Positions 46,547-58,000 of a stretch of DNA of 64,000 nt are shown here, in pieces (within the stretch, counting starts at the first letter, position 1; every line of letters starts with the position of its first letter). This stretch comes from Plasmopara viticola. Its lineage: Eukaryota > Oomycota > Peronosporomycetes > Peronosporales > Peronosporaceae. The stretch covers positions 124,001-188,000 of the forward strand of contig MBPM02000050.1 in the NCBI GenBank assembly GCA_001695595.3, written 5' to 3'. The notes beneath the pieces are model-generated. The model was given only the letters and a program-made list of their open reading frames with translations. It was not told the DNA's origin and made no database searches. The translations under genes were made by a program, and so were the position numbers.

Positions 46547-47689
46547 ATGGTCACTGCCTCAAAGCTTCGTATCCCTGTCGTCTCCTTCCTCAGTGGAATG
46601 GGAGATGCCATCCGCCACGACATGGCGGCGTCTCCAACGATTGCCGGGGACCTTTTCCGGTCCGGGAAGCTCGAAGTCATTGACGTGCCGGTGCCGATTC
46701 TCGTGAATAATGTGCAAAATCCACTTCATGGCCACAAGATGGAGGCCACGAACGCTCCCCAGTGGCACCTCACGGTGGATCAGCAACACCTCGTAGAGCA
46801 GGCTGAGATCATCGTCATGGATCAACATTCCGGGGGGCCGCTCTTCGTGGCACCGCAGGAACATCTCCCCGAAGACAAGCGCCACCTTCTTGCCAATATC
46901 AAGTGGGTACAAGGCACGTACGCAGGCGTCGAGCAGTATCTAAATCGATTGCCACCCTTTGCTCAGGCTCCGTCATTGACACTCACAAGAGCAGGAGGTT
47001 GTCTATCGCGGACCATGGGCCAGTATGTCTTTGGGTACGTGACTCTAATTGAGAGAATGCTCTTGGAAGCACGTGAGTATCAACAGGATCGGAACTATGA
47101 TCAAGCGAGAGAGCTTCTGAGTCAATATCGACCAGCACCGACGGTAACGATTGGGATTCTAGGCCTCGGGGATATTGGGCAGGGAGTGGGCAAAATGCTG
47201 AAAGCAGCGGGGTACAAGGTGGTCGGCTTTAAGCGTCGCGTCCCTTCCGAGCTCGAGTCGGAGCTCAAAGATTGTGCGGATCGCGTGACGTCCGACCTAA
47301 ACGAGGTCTTGGCCGCGAGTGACTATCTGGTGAATGTTTTACCCAGTACGAGCACGACTCGCTACTTGCTAAATGACGAGAACTTGAGGCTGTGTCGAGA
47401 CCGCCGACCCGTTTTCATCAACATCGGACGGGGTGACGTCGTGGCGGAAAAGACGATCCTTCACGCTCTGGATCATCAGATCTGGTCGCGCGCAGTGCTC
47501 GACGTGTTTGAGACGGAACCGCTGCCGCACGAGAGTCCACTGTGGACGCATCCGTTGGTTCTACTCACCCCTCACGTCTCGGGATACGTCTTTGTAGGAG
47601 ACGTCGCCCGTCTCTTTGTCAACAACCTGAACCGCTACTTGCGTGGCGAACCAATGTTGTACCAAGTCGACTGGACAGCGGGATACTGA
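46547..47689 (+). CDS. D-isomer-specific 2-hydroxyacid dehydrogenase (glyoxylate/hydroxypyruvate reductase-like)
   Basis: A 380-residue single-exon enzyme. The Rossmann motif is GILGLGDIGQGVG (GxGxxG at 206-211). The catalytic triad of the family is visible as R295 in INIGRGD, E324 in FETEPLP and H343 in LTPHVSGY. After the second beta strand the sequence reads VVGFKRR, with arginines in place of the acidic residue that selects NAD, so NADP(H) is the more likely cofactor. This layout resembles GhrA-type glyoxylate/hydroxypyruvate reductases; the exact substrate is not set by the sequence. The N-terminus (MVTASKLRIPVVSF) shows no obvious organelle signal. The ATG at 46547 is the first in frame and sits just before the first beta strand. 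Confidence 0.9.
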   Translation: MVTASKLRIPVVSFLSGMGDAIRHDMAASPTIAGDLFRSGKLEVIDVPVPILVNNVQNPLHGHKMEATNAPQWHLTVDQQHLVEQAEIIVMDQHSGGPLFVAPQEHLPEDKRHLLANIKWVQGTYAGVEQYLNRLPPFAQAPSLTLTRAGGCLSRTMGQYVFGYVTLIERMLLEAREYQQDRNYDQARELLSQYRPAPTVTIGILGLGDIGQGVGKMLKAAGYKVVGFKRRVPSELESELKDCADRVTSDLNEVLAASDYLVNVLPSTSTTRYLLNDENLRLCRDRRPVFINIGRGDVVAEKTILHALDHQIWSRAVLDVFETEPLPHESPLWTHPLVLLTPHVSGYVFVGDVARLFVNNLNRYLRGEPMLYQVDWTAGY

Positions 47690-47909
47690 CGAAGCGGCTT
47701 CAATACGTGGAAGGGAGAGACATGTACGAGAACAATGTTAGCAGGACATGACCATAAACGTTGGTATAAGAGACTGCGACGTTGTGTTGCACGTTGTTTG
47801 ATATTTTACATGTAGAAAGCACTTGTGCATTCGAAGTGACTGAAATCTAGCAAAGCCATGCAAGGGGTAAGTCAACTAGCCCACTAGTCTTGTCTGTGTA
47901 GTGTTCGTT

Positions 47910-50900
47910 TTACTCGGTCTCTGCCACGATGGGCTCAAGCACCACACCCCACCGCGCGTCCGTGGCAGCACGCACCGCAGCATCGTAACTTTTGCTACGA
48001 CGACGGGGGTGACGAGACGCGGGTGCGAATAGAGCAGGTACGCGCGTGGCTTGACGTTTCTTGCCACTCGTCTTTGGCTTGCCCGCACGCTTCGATACGG
48101 TGCTGGTGGTCTGCAAACGTGGCACAGTCACAACGCCCAATCCCTCGTCAAGCGAGCGCTTGACAAACGTCAATTCGTTCACGATCATTGCCGGCAAGTG
48201 CTTGTGCAGCCGTAACAAGTTGGTAACGAGCTTCGTCGTCAGTGGCAATCCGTGACGGTGGCAAAAGAGGGCGATCCGCGCGAGCTCTTCTGGACTGATC
48301 ACATTGCTGTCGACTGCATCGTCCTGCTTTTGGACGCGGCGAAACACCTTTTGATTCTTCGCGTGGACTTGGTCCATGGCACGCGCAACTTGCTTGGCCA
48401 GCGCGGTCGTCACGAGCTTTTGAAATCCATTCTCCCGCACGTCGTTGAGAATAATTTGACCCGTCGACTGGACAGCAGACGAGTTGACGGGCTCGAGACG
48501 CTCGAGGCGTAAACAGCTCTGGAGGGTGAGCAAGTACGTGTTGCCACTTGGGCGAATAAAGCCGCGGGTGCGCAGTTTTTCAAACAGTTTGAGACTAGCC
48601 ACTGCCCCCGCGAGCTCGTCCCGCGATTCCGCACAGTACTCCATGGCCACCTCATAGTGAGCCACACTGAGTGGAAAACCGAGTACTTCCTTGTCAAACA
48701 GCGTTTGCATGGCCTCAAAGTGGCCCGACTCCCCATAAAGAAACAACAACATCTCCATTGCATGTTGCTGAAAGTACGGCGGCGTCTGTTTCAACGACAA
48801 CCCGTTCGTGTTGTCCACGTACAACTGCAACAGCTTCTCCGCTTCCTTGACGTGCTCTTGTTCAATCAAGGCATTCGTCACGCGGATCACACGATTCGGA
48901 TGAATCTGATGCAGGCCGTTCAGACGAGCGTGCTTTAGCACGAGCGTGGCGGCAAGGACGGGGTGCCCAGAGTGACACAACCGGGAAAAGAGCGAGTCAA
49001 ACACGTCGATGGACGCACGTGCGTCAAAAAACTCGACGGCCTCCGTGTATCGGTGCAAGTGCCCAAGCACTTCTAACGCCATGTCCATGGTGCAGCCAGG
49101 TAGATGCTGCACGGCATGCTGAAGGGCTTCCGTCTCGTGAGCCAGGGCAAGCGAGAACAGCAGTGACTTGGCCACGTTTGCTTCGACACTCTTCACTTGA
49201 CCATCCTCATCACGACTCGCCAAGAGGTCGTCGCGAATCAAGAGCACGTCGTCAATGCGACGCTGACGCGAAAACGCAACAATGGCCGCATTTTGCGCGT
49301 ACGAGTTGGGCTCGAGACCCAGCGCACGCATCGACTGGTACAGCGCCCCGACATCATCGTGGTCGCCTGCTGTCGCCTTGATTGAAATGGCCATCGAAAG
49401 CGCTTCGCCGTCCAAGTCTTTGCCATGCGTTTCAAGCATGCGTCGGCAAATGTGCTCTGCCTTTTGCAACCACACGTCACGATCAAAGCCACTGCCTCTC
49501 ACTTTCGATTGTTGCAGCGACGCAAGAGTTGCATTCTTATACAAACTAAGCGGAACGACCACGGGATCGATGCTGCCTTGCAATGGCTGGTGTGCTTTTC
49601 GTCCGGCTTCGACCTGGCGCGAGTGATTGGCAAAGAAACGTAGCGACGAATGACTAGCGGCTGTATCAAAGAGCTTGACCACGAGGTCGAGCCGGTCTGC
49701 ATTCCTGCACACTTCAGCGGCGTCAGCGACACTATCGATCTGTTCTTGCCCCACGCGACGGAAGGCTAGCGTCTCGGTGGCCAGCGCGTACGCAATTTGC
49801 CACTCCTTGCTCTCACTTTCACGCATTTCATGCAACAATTTAATTTTACGACGAACGGTAGGACGGAGACCCCGGCGATGGCAATGCAGGAGCCACTCTC
49901 GACCCAGACGCCACTCGCCAGCTTCCAAGAGTTTCGACACGGTATCGCCAGTACAGACCTCGGCATTCAGCAACGCGTCCATGTCCAGTATCTCTAATAG
50001 ATTGCGCATCAGTCTCCAGTTCTCAAATCGAAGGCACGCGTCCGTCGTCGCACGTACGATCGAGTCGGTAATTGAAAGTCCCCGCGACAGCATCGTGTCC
50101 AAGTACGCTTCAATATTGGCCGTTTGATCGTCCCGCGCCTTTGACAAACCACTAATCACACCGTTAAACAAAAGCACGTCGTTTTCGCTCCCGACGTCAG
50201 GATCGTCGCCGTCAAAGACCGCAAGGGTTGCCATTTCAGGACCATCGTCCTCTTCTTCGTGTTCCGGATGCAGCACGTCTGCTGATCCGCTCCAGCTTTG
50301 CTCTGCATGATCAATGAGCTCGGCCAACGTCTCCATCTCGCCCGTACTCGCAAACACACCTGCAAGGCTCGCATAAGCCGGCGGCAGAACAACGGGCACG
50401 TTCGCTGACATCAAACGCCACGCACGTTTGGCATCGCGTGTGTTGAGCGCGGGATCGCGCACAGTGTCGCGCGATAGCGCATTGAACAGCGCCAAGTAAA
50501 TGCCACTATAGCGCGATCCTCGTCCTGTTTTGGTGCAAGTCTCCATGAATTCGTCAAAGAGATCGACGGCTTTTTGCGTATTCCCCAGACGTCCGTGAAA
50601 GCGAATCGCGGTCGCGTAAGCCCCTTGATGGATCTGGCCGGGCTCAAAGAGTTTCTGCATCTGGTCGAAAACACTCACGACGAGCTGTGCGTCCTTAGCT
50701 TGCGACAGGCCCTGCACGAGCTTGTTGTACTTTAATGGACTCGGAGTCGCCTCTTTCAGTTCCACAATCTTGTGCCAACAGGCCCACGCGTGTTGGCTCC
50801 GGTTTGCACCCGTGTACGCCACCATTGCACGGCCGAGACAAAAGACACTGGGATGTTTCTCACCGCCCTCGAGCATCTGTTCAAACAAGCGCGTGGCCTG

Positions 50901-51758
50901 CCAGTGCTTCTTATTGGAAACCAGCGCGTCAATCGTGTTTGTGTAGATGCGTTCATCTAGACTCAGTCCGCGTTGGGACGCAGTGGCAAAGCTTTGCAAC
51001 GCCTGCTCGAGATGGCCATTCAATACTTGTGCACGGATGAGCTGGGTGAACGCCTGTCCATCGTCCGGTAGCCCATCCTGCTCCTCCATTTGCACAAACA
51101 GAGCCGTCGCTAAATCCGGTTGGCGTCCCATCCCAGCAGCTCGGATCGCTGCCGCGTAGTCGTCCACGGAAAGCTTCACCTGCGCTGCCCGGAGCTGCTT
51201 GACAATACGATACGCGCTGTCGGCATCTTTGGTCTGTCCACAGGCCTCCATGATGGCGTGAAACGCAGCAGGCGACAGCGCGACGCCCAGGACTGCAGTA
51301 TCAGTGGCCAGCTGTACAATGAGTCCCCAGTGCTCTTTCGCCAAGTAGGACTGAATGATAAAATCAATGGTGGCGCTCGTGGGCGTCAGGTCATCCACCA
51401 CCATGTTGTTGAGCAGACCAGGCAGCACCTCCACCTTGCCCATGCGTGCACAGGTAGCGATCGCACGCTCGTACATGAAAGGGTCTAAAGTTGGAAAAGA
51501 CTTGTCCTTGTCGACACGATCGAGCAGCTCGAGTGCTTGGCGCCACTCGCCAGTCTCACAATACGTGTCCAGCTCCGCCAATAGCTTCGTCATGGGATCC
51601 TCCGGTGCAAACGCCACGTGGCGCATGCTCTCGGAAGACATCCAACGACTTTGCAGAGGGAGTGAGGTGGTGGCACGCACCACACGCTGCGTCAAACGCT
51701 GACGACTCGCGCCGGCGGCGGGTTGCCAGAGCGTCAAGAGACGACGGGCGCGTAACAT
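47910..51758 (-). CDS. Large mitochondrial pentatricopeptide-repeat (PPR) protein
   Basis: A 1282-residue single-exon gene. The first 45 residues (MLRARRLLTLWQPAAGASRQ and on) are rich in Arg, Leu, Ser and Ala and lack acidic residues: a textbook mitochondrial presequence. The body consists of degenerate 35-residue helical hairpins, for example the stretches around FTQLIRAQVLNGHLEQALQ, YTNTIDALVSNKKHWQATRL and YNKLVQGLSQAKDAQLVVSV, typical of PPR proteins that bind organelle RNA. An acidic interruption (HEEEDDGPEMATL) lies near residue 500. The tail is strongly basic (KPKTSGKKRQ, RHPRRRSK). No catalytic NYN/PRORP, SMR or E/DYW domain is evident. A role in mitochondrial transcript processing, stability or translation is inferred. 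It is convergent with the dehydrogenase gene, 220 bp apart. Confidence 0.88.
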   Translation of the reverse strand: MLRARRLLTLWQPAAGASRQRLTQRVVRATTSLPLQSRWMSSESMRHVAFAPEDPMTKLLAELDTYCETGEWRQALELLDRVDKDKSFPTLDPFMYERAIATCARMGKVEVLPGLLNNMVVDDLTPTSATIDFIIQSYLAKEHWGLIVQLATDTAVLGVALSPAAFHAIMEACGQTKDADSAYRIVKQLRAAQVKLSVDDYAAAIRAAGMGRQPDLATALFVQMEEQDGLPDDGQAFTQLIRAQVLNGHLEQALQSFATASQRGLSLDERIYTNTIDALVSNKKHWQATRLFEQMLEGGEKHPSVFCLGRAMVAYTGANRSQHAWACWHKIVELKEATPSPLKYNKLVQGLSQAKDAQLVVSVFDQMQKLFEPGQIHQGAYATAIRFHGRLGNTQKAVDLFDEFMETCTKTGRGSRYSGIYLALFNALSRDTVRDPALNTRDAKRAWRLMSANVPVVLPPAYASLAGVFASTGEMETLAELIDHAEQSWSGSADVLHPEHEEEDDGPEMATLAVFDGDDPDVGSENDVLLFNGVISGLSKARDDQTANIEAYLDTMLSRGLSITDSIVRATTDACLRFENWRLMRNLLEILDMDALLNAEVCTGDTVSKLLEAGEWRLGREWLLHCHRRGLRPTVRRKIKLLHEMRESESKEWQIAYALATETLAFRRVGQEQIDSVADAAEVCRNADRLDLVVKLFDTAASHSSLRFFANHSRQVEAGRKAHQPLQGSIDPVVVPLSLYKNATLASLQQSKVRGSGFDRDVWLQKAEHICRRMLETHGKDLDGEALSMAISIKATAGDHDDVGALYQSMRALGLEPNSYAQNAAIVAFSRQRRIDDVLLIRDDLLASRDEDGQVKSVEANVAKSLLFSLALAHETEALQHAVQHLPGCTMDMALEVLGHLHRYTEAVEFFDARASIDVFDSLFSRLCHSGHPVLAATLVLKHARLNGLHQIHPNRVIRVTNALIEQEHVKEAEKLLQLYVDNTNGLSLKQTPPYFQQHAMEMLLFLYGESGHFEAMQTLFDKEVLGFPLSVAHYEVAMEYCAESRDELAGAVASLKLFEKLRTRGFIRPSGNTYLLTLQSCLRLERLEPVNSSAVQSTGQIILNDVRENGFQKLVTTALAKQVARAMDQVHAKNQKVFRRVQKQDDAVDSNVISPEELARIALFCHRHGLPLTTKLVTNLLRLHKHLPAMIVNELTFVKRSLDEGLGVVTVPRLQTTSTVSKRAGKPKTSGKKRQATRVPALFAPASRHPRRRSKSYDAAVRAATDARWGVVLEPIVAETE

Positions 51759-52099
51759 GTGGTCGGACGAACGGAGGCGAAGCGAGAGATTGGATCAAAG
51801 CGTGCAAATGTCAACAATGGATTGATGCAACGACGACGGAAGGAATGGGGCAAGGTAATAGATGGAAGCAATGGGGCAAGGCAGCTTGGAAGAGCTGGAT
51901 CAAGTGTGTCATTTTTGAGTGGCTAAGACTTTGGTACCGTCATCCTGGTACACGAGATGTAGCCACTTTTTCAATTTGTGATATCGTACGTGAGAGGCGC
52001 GTTAAGCGATATCGGCTAAGGAAAACGTACAATTCGCGTCAATCACTCCTTTTTACTAAAAGAAGGATGTACTTACTACCTAATGTTCTTGTATTATAG

Positions 52100-52564
52100 A
52101 AAACGAGTAATATTTAGACGAATATGACACCACGCACGAGTTGCCATGTGATTATATACTAGACGTCGAGAGACGTTTGTGTATTGGATTGTATTACGTT
52201 ACCGCGTTGCCAAGTTATGCACGTGCTAGGCTCAGTCTGGCTAGTCCACGGCATAGAGTGGTGTTCGCATACGTCGGGTCTCGTTCGGCGGGCAGTGCAG
52301 CCAGCACCTTTTGTTTATCTCTGACTTGGTAAGAGCCCAAGTGGCGCCCTGGTGGTGAAGACCGTCGCGTCGAGGGTGAGACTCGTTAGATACCTACAGA
52401 TGCCCGAGAGCACCTGCCCGGAGCGCGCGAGCATTTAGCCCCCGCACTTGGAAGGAGGGTGTCACCCCAACTATTTTCCAAAAAACGAGTAATAATTAGA
52501 TGAATATGACACCACGCACGAGTTGCCATGTGAATATATATTAGACGTCGAGAGACGTTTGTGT
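52100..52564 (+). mobile_element. Miniature LTR retroelement remnant (TRIM-like), both ends truncated
   Basis: An 84-bp sequence at 52100-52183 recurs at 52480-52564 in direct orientation with few differences (shared core GACACCACGCACGAGTTGCC). The left copy continues to a CA at 52338-52339; two bases later comes a primer-binding-site-like TGGCGCCCTGGTGG (from 52342). The right copy is preceded by a purine-rich tract (GGAAGGAGGG, 52450-52459) and begins with TGTCACCCC at 52460. This is the order LTR - PBS - about 120 bp internal - polypurine tract - LTR, with no coding capacity, as in TRIM elements. The left LTR lacks its 5' 20 bases or so and the right LTR is cut after about 105 bases, so no target duplication can be read. 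It lies between the PPR gene and the next gene. Confidence 0.55.
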
Positions 52565-52809
52565 GATTATTAAAAGGCATAGGTCTAAGCTGCGTGATAG
52601 GTTTAAATGTGTAATTTCACAAGTGATCTTTGACGTAGCAGAATAGTAGTCCTTCAAAAGTGTTTTAATTGGACATCGGTTGTCGGAACTTGCAAGTAAA
52701 GTATGACTTTGCCGGTGCCAGCCTGGAAACGCGAGCGACGGTGCGGCCTTACGTCAATATTATCTAATGACAGTTTCTAATTCTTCTATACATCTTGGGT
52801 GCTCTTAGA

Positions 52810-53583
52810 ATGGAAGCAGCGCGATCATTATTGCAACCGGCGCCGTCGCAGTCGAACCCACCTGCATTCAAGACGGCCACGTGGGCGTCTCCCAGCGCCG
52901 CGCGGGTCCGCTCTCGCCCCAGCAACTTACGTGCAGATGTAATAGCGAGTCCCTCATTTGCTCTTAGTCAACGAGACGTTGTGATGCCGCTACGAACGTC
53001 CTTACAGCGTGTTGCCAAGCCGACGGTGCAGTCGCGGACAACTCAGACAATGCAATTTGAAGCCAAAACAGCCAAAGCAGACACCCAGAAGCTCTTTGCG
53101 GTATCAACAATTCACCTTGGAGATTATGGCGACGTAGGAACGATGACAGCTGATACTCTTGATTTTCTCATTCGCGTGCTGGAAGACGTGAGATTGCAAT
53201 ATTTATAAAATATGGGCGGCAAAAAAATAATTCTTTCTGTTTAAAATGTTACAGAGAAGACAGGAGCTTCTGAGAACGAATGAGAATGAAGTCACTCAAG
53301 CGATTGAAAGCTTGGACAATGAGGACGACATGAGCGTGGTAAAATGTTTTTTTAAGTTGAGAATTTATTCGAAATACTGATCCTTTCGATAAACTTGCAG
53401 GGGATGAGTGCTTCAGCCTCAAAAGTCGCGCAACTTCAGCTTGATGCGACTGATAATGACGGCGCCGATGTCAACGAGCTGGTCCGATCGCACTCGTACG
53501 AGGCTTTAGTGCAATTGGAAAAGATTTTAGAGGCACGACACAACAAGCTCATGAGCGACGGATTATGGGACACATTCCAATAA
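52810..53583 (+). CDS. Three-exon gene of unknown function, 214 residues, coiled-coil-like
   Basis: The exons are 52810-53187, 53255-53338 and 53401-53583, separated by GT-AG introns of 67 and 62 nt, both in phase 0. The N-terminal 80 residues are Ser/Pro/Arg/Ala-rich and look disordered (MEAARSLLQPAPSQSNPPAF). The rest is predicted helical: DTLDFLIRVLEDRRQELLRT, NEVTQAIESLDNEDDMS, and a heptad-like end (SYEALVQLEKILEARHNKLM) finishing SDGLWDTFQ. Splicing removes in-frame stops in both introns and gives an unbroken frame, which supports the model; a donor three bases earlier at 53336 is an alternative for intron 2. No family is recognised. It does not overlap its neighbours; about 245 bp separate it from the LTR remnant upstream. 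Confidence 0.7.
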
Positions 53584-54945
53584 GGAGTACTGTGTATATT
53601 CTGAAAATGTACTTGTCAGGTCGGTCGTATGAGCCTAGCAGCCGATATATTCTCGTAACTTATCTTTTAATGCGTTCTTAGTTTAAAAAGCGTGTTTGTG
53701 GCGAAAGCTTGTTGGTGTATACTAAGGCAACTTTTTAAAACCGGAGCGTAATTTACTGCAATGTAGAATATTATTGTATCAAATAAACAGTCTTTAAACT
53801 GCAATGTTTTACAGCAACCCTTTTGTGCAAGGTGTTTTGTGACCTCGTAACACTTGATTAACCACCTAGACGATTGCAAAGGTTCTCGAATGAAGTGAAG
53901 CATCTGCCGTACGAGCAGTTCGCGCTACGTAGACGACTTGCTAACTTACATGGATACGCTATTCGGATGACTTGCTAAATTGTATGGGTAGAAGGAAGCA
54001 GCCGCATTTGACGCTCTCCTTGCTGCCAACTGAAAACTTGGAATGGCTTTCGGACTTTACGAGCAAAGTCCATGCTTGGGGACTTTCGCATCTCAGGCTC
54101 AGCTAACTTCGACGACAGCAGGTCCAAGTCGGTGCAGCCTAAATTTTTACCATCAACGAACGCTAAACACTAAGAAAACTTCACTAGAGTGTTTGTGTCT
54201 TGACTACACAATAAGGAGAAGCTAATAGCAACGTTCCTTTCGGCAATTTTTGTATCTTACTCACGCTTGCACGTGAACTTCATTAATATGCTAGGAACTA
54301 GGGGAGTTGACGGCTTCAATGATTAGGACGCCACTTCCTAAACATATCAAGGTAAATTTTTCACAGTCGGTCTAGATGTAGGGCTGCCTTGCACATGAAG
54401 CCTCAGTGCAGGCTACAATGATATAAGAGGCAATTGAAAACGCTCTTTTGAAAGAGCACAGCTACGATGAATCTTGCTCATCCATGACTACATATAGGGG
54501 CAGCCCCTTATCTTTTTGAATGACCCGATAATTCAAATTTAGTCCCAATGGATCCAAGCGTTGTCCGATAAATTAACATCTACTGCTTTGGCTGCAACAA
54601 AATAAGATGCATGGTCCATGTCTGACATGAAAGAAGCTGACATAGTGGATTTGCGTCTCGCTCAAAGTTTCATCAAAAACGCTGTCAGATTTTGCACCCT
54701 TAGATCCAGGACAAGGCTAGGGCCGAGCCACCCAACTGAGGAAGACAAAAGTTGTTATGATGTCTTGTGGCTGATACACACTATGTGAGCTTAGCTTTAT
54801 AAGCTTAAAACATTTCAAAGAGGGGATAAGCAGGGTTGTCTGCTGGCTGTACACGATAGTGTAGGGGGGGGTACAAAATACCATATCGAGACTTTATAAA
54901 ACAATGGTTCGCAAAATGATGCATGCAGGCAACGGATTTTAGTAG

Positions 54946-55052
54946 ACGAAATCAGTTGGGGAAAGCTTATGAGTCTCTGCCAACTGATTCAACTATATGA
55001 GTTTCCGCCAACTGATTCAACTATATGAGTTTCCGCCAACTGATTTCATCGT
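54946..55052. repeat. 28-bp tandem repeat nested in an inverted repeat
   Basis: A 28-bp unit (starts GCCAACTGATTCAAC) occurs at 54979-55006 and identically at 55007-55034, followed by a partial third copy ending GCCAACTGATTTC. The left flank 54946-54965 (GACGAAATCAGTTGGGGAAA) is nearly the reverse complement of the right end 55030-55050 (GTTTCCGCCAACTGATTTCAT), so the array can fold into a hairpin. It could be the terminal part of a small inverted-repeat element. Confidence 0.6.
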
Positions 55053-58000
55053 ATTACGGTTTCTACTCGACTGGCAAATAGTATTTTTCTGGACGCTCCT
55101 TAGACTGTAGAAAGTTTGCAATAACATTAGATGGCTTTAAATGGACAAGTACAACTTTTGTTTGGGCATGTTATGAACGACACGTGCTCTGACTCAACTA
55201 GTATTACAAGGCCACAACGGCAAGCCTCGCCTAAAGTTGCGGTACCCAGCTGCCCTTAAAGCTATTTATCAAGGCAGTTTGGACACGCATACTTTCGAGA
55301 TAGTGGTGGGGATCTGATCTTCCTGATAATTTCGTGAAGACAGATGCTAACATCTTCCTTAGTCGGCAATAAAATTCCGCTAGCAGCGAAGGCGCCTTTT
55401 GATCGATATATAGCATAGCTTTACAACTTGGTAGCGTAGATACGCAAGCCTCAATGAATCCATTGCACCACGGACGACCATCTACAAAATTTTTAATGCG
55501 GGTGAGATAGGTCCGCAAGCCGCAGTTGATAATACAGCATCACAGGTGGGCAGTATAGATCGCGAAGCTAAATTTACAGCTGGGTGTCACAAATAATCCC
55601 GTGATATACGAAGAGACCTATTCTACAGTAAATAGCAACCGTTAAACCAGTCAATCTGTCACAACAGGGGCACTTTAATCGAAATTTCGGTCAAAGGTTT
55701 CAAAGTTAATGGACCTTAGCCTTCTAAGCTACTTGTCTCTGGTCAAATTTAGGAGCTGGGAATTTCTTCAGAGGTGTTGCTTGTCAAGGTAAGAAGCTTT
55801 CGAGGATATGTATCCGTTCTATGTCGGAGTCGAAAATGTCTTGGATCAGCCTCAACCTCAGAGACTCTTAGAATCTCAAAGATGCGGCACATTCTTTTGC
55901 TTGGGTTAATACTCAGGTAACCTCACCATCGTATTTCCGACTGGATGAAAGCACCAGGTGCATCACCGGATGGTGGACACTGCGAAGAGTAGTGTATACT
56001 CAAGATTCCTTCTTCGCCGAAATATAAAAATATGGCATGATGCGGTAATCAAAACCTCAGCACTCGTCATTCCTCCTCTGTGTTAATGCCTTACATAAAC
56101 CGGACAGAGCATTTGTTCGACCACAAGCATCCGTATCAAGGAGAGACATGTTGATTTTAGCATATCAAGTTAAATTCGCTAGATTTGGTAGATGGCTAAT
56201 TGAGGAGTTGAGTATGGCGATTAGTATATCTAATAGTATGTTATACAATTGATTAATGATGTCACAAGGGCTATCAGACGCCCCCAAGACGTTTAGCCAT
56301 TTAATTACACGATTGTCTTGACTACATAGGCTTTGCCCCGCATATTATAACTACACATTCATCCATAGTCGCTTGTAAGTACACTTGAGACTTGTAAAAG
56401 CCACCTGGGATATGTTCTAAAGGTACTAAATTTGATGCCAACATCAACGAATGCGTCTTTGCAGGAAAATTCTGAAAGTTCTGCTTCTTTGTAAGTAGAC
56501 ATGAGCACGAGTAGACCCGAGAGAGTGATAGCCTTAACACAGGCATAGTGCCACTTGCGCAAGAAAATCCTTATGACAGCTATTTTTTTCTAGTACAACT
56601 CTGGAGCTAACCACAACGCTGCTTTTAAATACGATATACAAATACCATGAGCTTGTAGACAACATCATTTTGGATAGGGTCCCGCAATATATCACCAAAA
56701 GCTGTTTGAGTCTTGAGGTCCCATTTTCTGAGGTCAACAGCTGACTATCGTAAAAACCAGAAAGGACCAATATGTGCTAGGAGATACACCGCGCATCATT
56801 TGTTCGTATATGCCACATTACTGAATCAAAAGTGATCTATGGCTGATTTTGCACTCAGCTATGCAGTTTACACATCTATGTGCTTTACATTTTTCAATGT
56901 GAATGAGCTACGACAACTTAAAGCTCCACTAACTCTTAAATGCACGAAAGCTTCTGAGATGCGTGGAGTAGTCCAAGAAACATTTTTTAATGTAGCTGAA
57001 GTGAAGCTTTATTTTATGACAGACTTCGCGAAACGTCGGCTAAAATTTATCGGCGGGGAATGGAAATGCATCCACCTGAGAAAAATTTCGACTTAACATG
57101 GTAGAGGGAGTCCTGGGGTACCCCAGCAACTCTCGTAAGCATAATTTTTACGCTCGACCATATTGTTAAGGAAAGTATGAGTAGCTATTCGGCTTCAGAT
57201 TTATATGTATTCATAAAGTCTGAGTGACCTGTACAAATTGAAGTGACTCCCCGATACAGCTTAAGTACCTTGCGCTGAGACACCCGTCGGTTCATTTTAC
57301 TGTAAAACTCACAGTCATGTTCATCTCCTCTACAAGAATCTAAAAAGTGGAGGTCACCTCGAAAAAGCAGCAGTCAGACCGCTAAGGCCAGCTCCGCGAA
57401 CATCTAAAGTACATATTTGTTTCACATTATCTCTGAGACTTGTTGGATCGTTTCCAGCGCGAATACCCATAAGCTGTTGCAATCTGGAATTAGAAGCACA
57501 TGCGATCTGTATAAAGCCGTTGGCTTTTGGCCGCGCGAGAAGTCATTGGCAAAGGAACCTCACGCTTCTGCGAGAAAGTTGTGCTCTTAAAATCTTTTTG
57601 CCGAATATAACCCATCTTAGAGGTGATCTGTATCCGTCCTACCAATAAGTAAATTCTGCGCTAAACTTACGGGCAAAAAGTACTTTGTTGTTAGTGAGTT
57701 GTAGCTTTCTTTAGATCCGTTTAATTTATATGCGGACGGTAAGTCTCTACCACTGGCGCAAGTCACCCTTGTATTCAGGCTTTTTATGACGCCGAGTGAT
57801 ATCCTTCATTAAAGTTTATTGGAGTGCTAGAAGCACATGCATAGTCGCTGTACAGTTGCGCTGGATTAACAATTCTCTTAAAATAGATTACGTTGTTGTG
57901 TGTTACCGGTGCAGCTTTAGTTTAAAGAGTGTAGCCAGCACCGAGGATCGTCTTTGGTAGCCGCGATGTCGTATTAGAATTCATTTGAAATAAAGTGATT

